Positions 5,388-6,515 of a stretch of 6,515 bases of DNA are shown here, piece by piece (within the stretch, counting starts at the first letter, position 1; the number at the start of each line of letters is the position of its first letter). Location of the stretch: the NCBI GenBank assembly GCA_029266815.1, contig JAQSWC010000118.1, forward strand, positions 1 through 6,515, read 5' to 3'. Source of the DNA: Paucimonas sp. (lineage in GTDB: Bacteria > Pseudomonadota > Gammaproteobacteria > Burkholderiales > Burkholderiaceae_D). The notes beneath the pieces are model-generated. The model made no database searches. It was given only the letters and a program-made list of their open reading frames with translations, and was not told the DNA's origin. Made by a program: the position numbers and the translations under genes.

Positions 5388-6515
5388 ATGCCGCACATAC
5401 AGCATCCCGCCGCGGGCATGACCATCGACGGTTTCTTGCTTGAGGAGAAACTGCATCGCGGCGGCATGGCCACGTTGTGGCGGGTGACGGATTCGAAGGG
5501 TGGGCGGGCTGAAGCGAAAGGCATCGCGCCGGACACGCCGCTGCTGATGAAGCTGCCCATCCTCGGCGACAATGACGACTCCGCCGCCATCGTCGGCTTC
5601 GAAGTCGAGCAGATGATCATGCCGAAGCTGTCCGGCATCCACGTGCCCCGCTTTGTCGCCGCCGGCGACTTCGGCACGCAGCCGTACATCGTGATGGAGC
5701 TGATCGGCGGACAATCGCTCCGCGCGCGTTTCGACGAAGCACCGTTGCCGCCGGAAGAAGTGGCCGGCATCGGCGCGCGAGTGGCAACTGCCTTGCACGA
5801 CCTGCACCGCCAGCATGTGATCCACCTCGACATCAAGCCGAGCAACATCATGTTCCGCCCGGACGGCGAAGCGATCCTGATCGATTACGGCTTGTCGCGC
5901 CATGACCATTTGCCGGATCTGCTTGCCGAGGAATTCCGCCTGCCCATCGGCACAGGGCCGTACATCTCTCCGGAGCAGGTGCTGCACATCCGCAACGAAC
6001 CGCGCAGCGATCTCTTCGCGCTGGGCGTGCTGATGTACCACCTCTGCACCGGCGCACGGCCTTTCGGCCATCCGACGTCGGTCCGTGGACTGCGTCGCCG
6101 GCTGTATCGCGATCCGGTGCCACCGCGTGCGCTGAACCCGAACGTACCGCCCTGGCTGCAGGAAATCATTCTTCGCTCCCTGGAAGTCGATCCTGCGAAC
6201 CGTCACGACTCAGCCGCCCAACTCGCCTTCGACCTGCTGAACCCCGACGCGGCCACACTCACGGCTCGCGCGGAAAAGAAGCAACGCGATGCTTTCCGCA
6301 GCGTTGCGCGCCGCTGGTTCCACGCCCTCGGTATGGAAGCCATGCCGCAGCAATCCGCTGCCTCGCAGCTTGCCCGCGCACCGATCATCGCCGTGGCGAT
6401 TGATCTTTCGCAGGGATCGGAAGCGCTGGCTCAAAACCTGCGTGTGGCGGCGCGCCGCATGCTGCTGTCCGAGCCTGGCGCAAGACTTGCCTGCATTACC
6501 GTGCAGCGGACCGCC
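5388..6515 (+). CDS. Ser/Thr protein kinase fused to universal stress protein domain (3' partial)
   Basis: Predicted bifunctional signalling protein; 376 residues are visible and the frame runs off the window. The N-terminal Hanks-type kinase domain (about 12-285) has a glycine-rich loop LHRGGMATLW (22-31), the ATP-anchoring Lys K55 in LLMKLP, an alpha-C Glu at E72 or E74, the catalytic loop HLDIKPSN (146-153) with D148, K150 and N153, the metal-binding DYG (166-168), the P+1 segment GTGPYISPE (188-196) and D208 in SDLFALG. HLD replaces HRD, so this is a non-RD kinase, and DYG replaces DFG; core catalytic residues remain, so activity is likely. After a linker (about 286-329), APIIAVAIDLS (331-341) followed by an amphipathic helix and LACITV (367-372) starts a Usp domain, cut off here. 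No transmembrane segment is visible in the part seen. The ATG at 5388 lies 5 bases after the phosphoesterase stop; Met11 is a less likely alternative. Confidence 0.9.
   Translation, partial: MPHIQHPAAGMTIDGFLLEEKLHRGGMATLWRVTDSKGGRAEAKGIAPDTPLLMKLPILGDNDDSAAIVGFEVEQMIMPKLSGIHVPRFVAAGDFGTQPYIVMELIGGQSLRARFDEAPLPPEEVAGIGARVATALHDLHRQHVIHLDIKPSNIMFRPDGEAILIDYGLSRHDHLPDLLAEEFRLPIGTGPYISPEQVLHIRNEPRSDLFALGVLMYHLCTGARPFGHPTSVRGLRRRLYRDPVPPRALNPNVPPWLQEIILRSLEVDPANRHDSAAQLAFDLLNPDAATLTARAEKKQRDAFRSVARRWFHALGMEAMPQQSAASQLARAPIIAVAIDLSQGSEALAQNLRVAARRMLLSEPGARLACITVQRTA

Noticed and set aside
5304..6206. 300-codon open frame on the minus strand opposite the kinase domain
   Set aside because: The plus strand encodes ordered kinase motifs throughout this stretch; the antisense product is Arg/His/Gln-rich and unrecognisable.
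1..6515. Search by eye for mobile elements, CRISPR arrays, tRNA or rRNA genes and riboswitches
   Set aside because: No transposase-like protein, regularly spaced repeats, cloverleaf sequence or structured leader was seen. The 38 bases before queC are too short for a preQ1 riboswitch.

Overview
The window is an ordinary-looking stretch of a GC-rich betaproteobacterial chromosome, most likely Burkholderiales and possibly Oxalobacteraceae. The best taxonomic evidence is a PhaM-type polyhydroxybutyrate granule protein, a family I know mainly from betaproteobacteria. A QueC with a long cysteine-motif insert, tandem DUF3108 proteins and a protein kinase fused to a universal stress protein (Usp) domain also fit. 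I saw no insertion sequence, phage gene, CRISPR array, tRNA or rRNA. The family placement is inference from remembered family features, not from a search.

Layout: (1) 7-1239, plus strand, a 12-helix major facilitator transporter whose start lies at the window edge. (2) 1246-1869, minus strand, phaM, convergent with the transporter and separated from it by only 6 bases; an imperfect hairpin covers both stop codons. (3) 1870-2025, a divergent intergenic region with the phaM ribosome binding site, two small inverted repeats and a weak promoter candidate for the rightward genes. (4) 2026-3880, two paralogous DUF3108 envelope proteins in tandem: the first has an N-terminal membrane anchor plus a proline-rich linker, the second an ordinary signal peptide. 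(5) 3919-4629, queC, with a -10-like box directly before its ATG and no Shine-Dalgarno sequence. (6) 4639-5382, a metallophosphoesterase. (7) 5388 to the window end, a Ser/Thr protein kinase joined to a Usp domain, cut off by the window.

The plus-strand genes from 2026 to the end all point the same way with gaps of 10, 38, 9 and 5 bases, so they may be one transcription unit, perhaps with a second promoter before queC. The closest functional link is between the phosphoesterase and the kinase-Usp protein, which are almost certainly co-translated and could form a signalling pair. QueC makes preQ0 for queuosine in tRNA and has no obvious biochemical tie to its neighbours. No single clearly undescribed system stands out; the phosphoesterase/kinase-Usp pair and the DUF3108 tandem are the parts most worth a second look.
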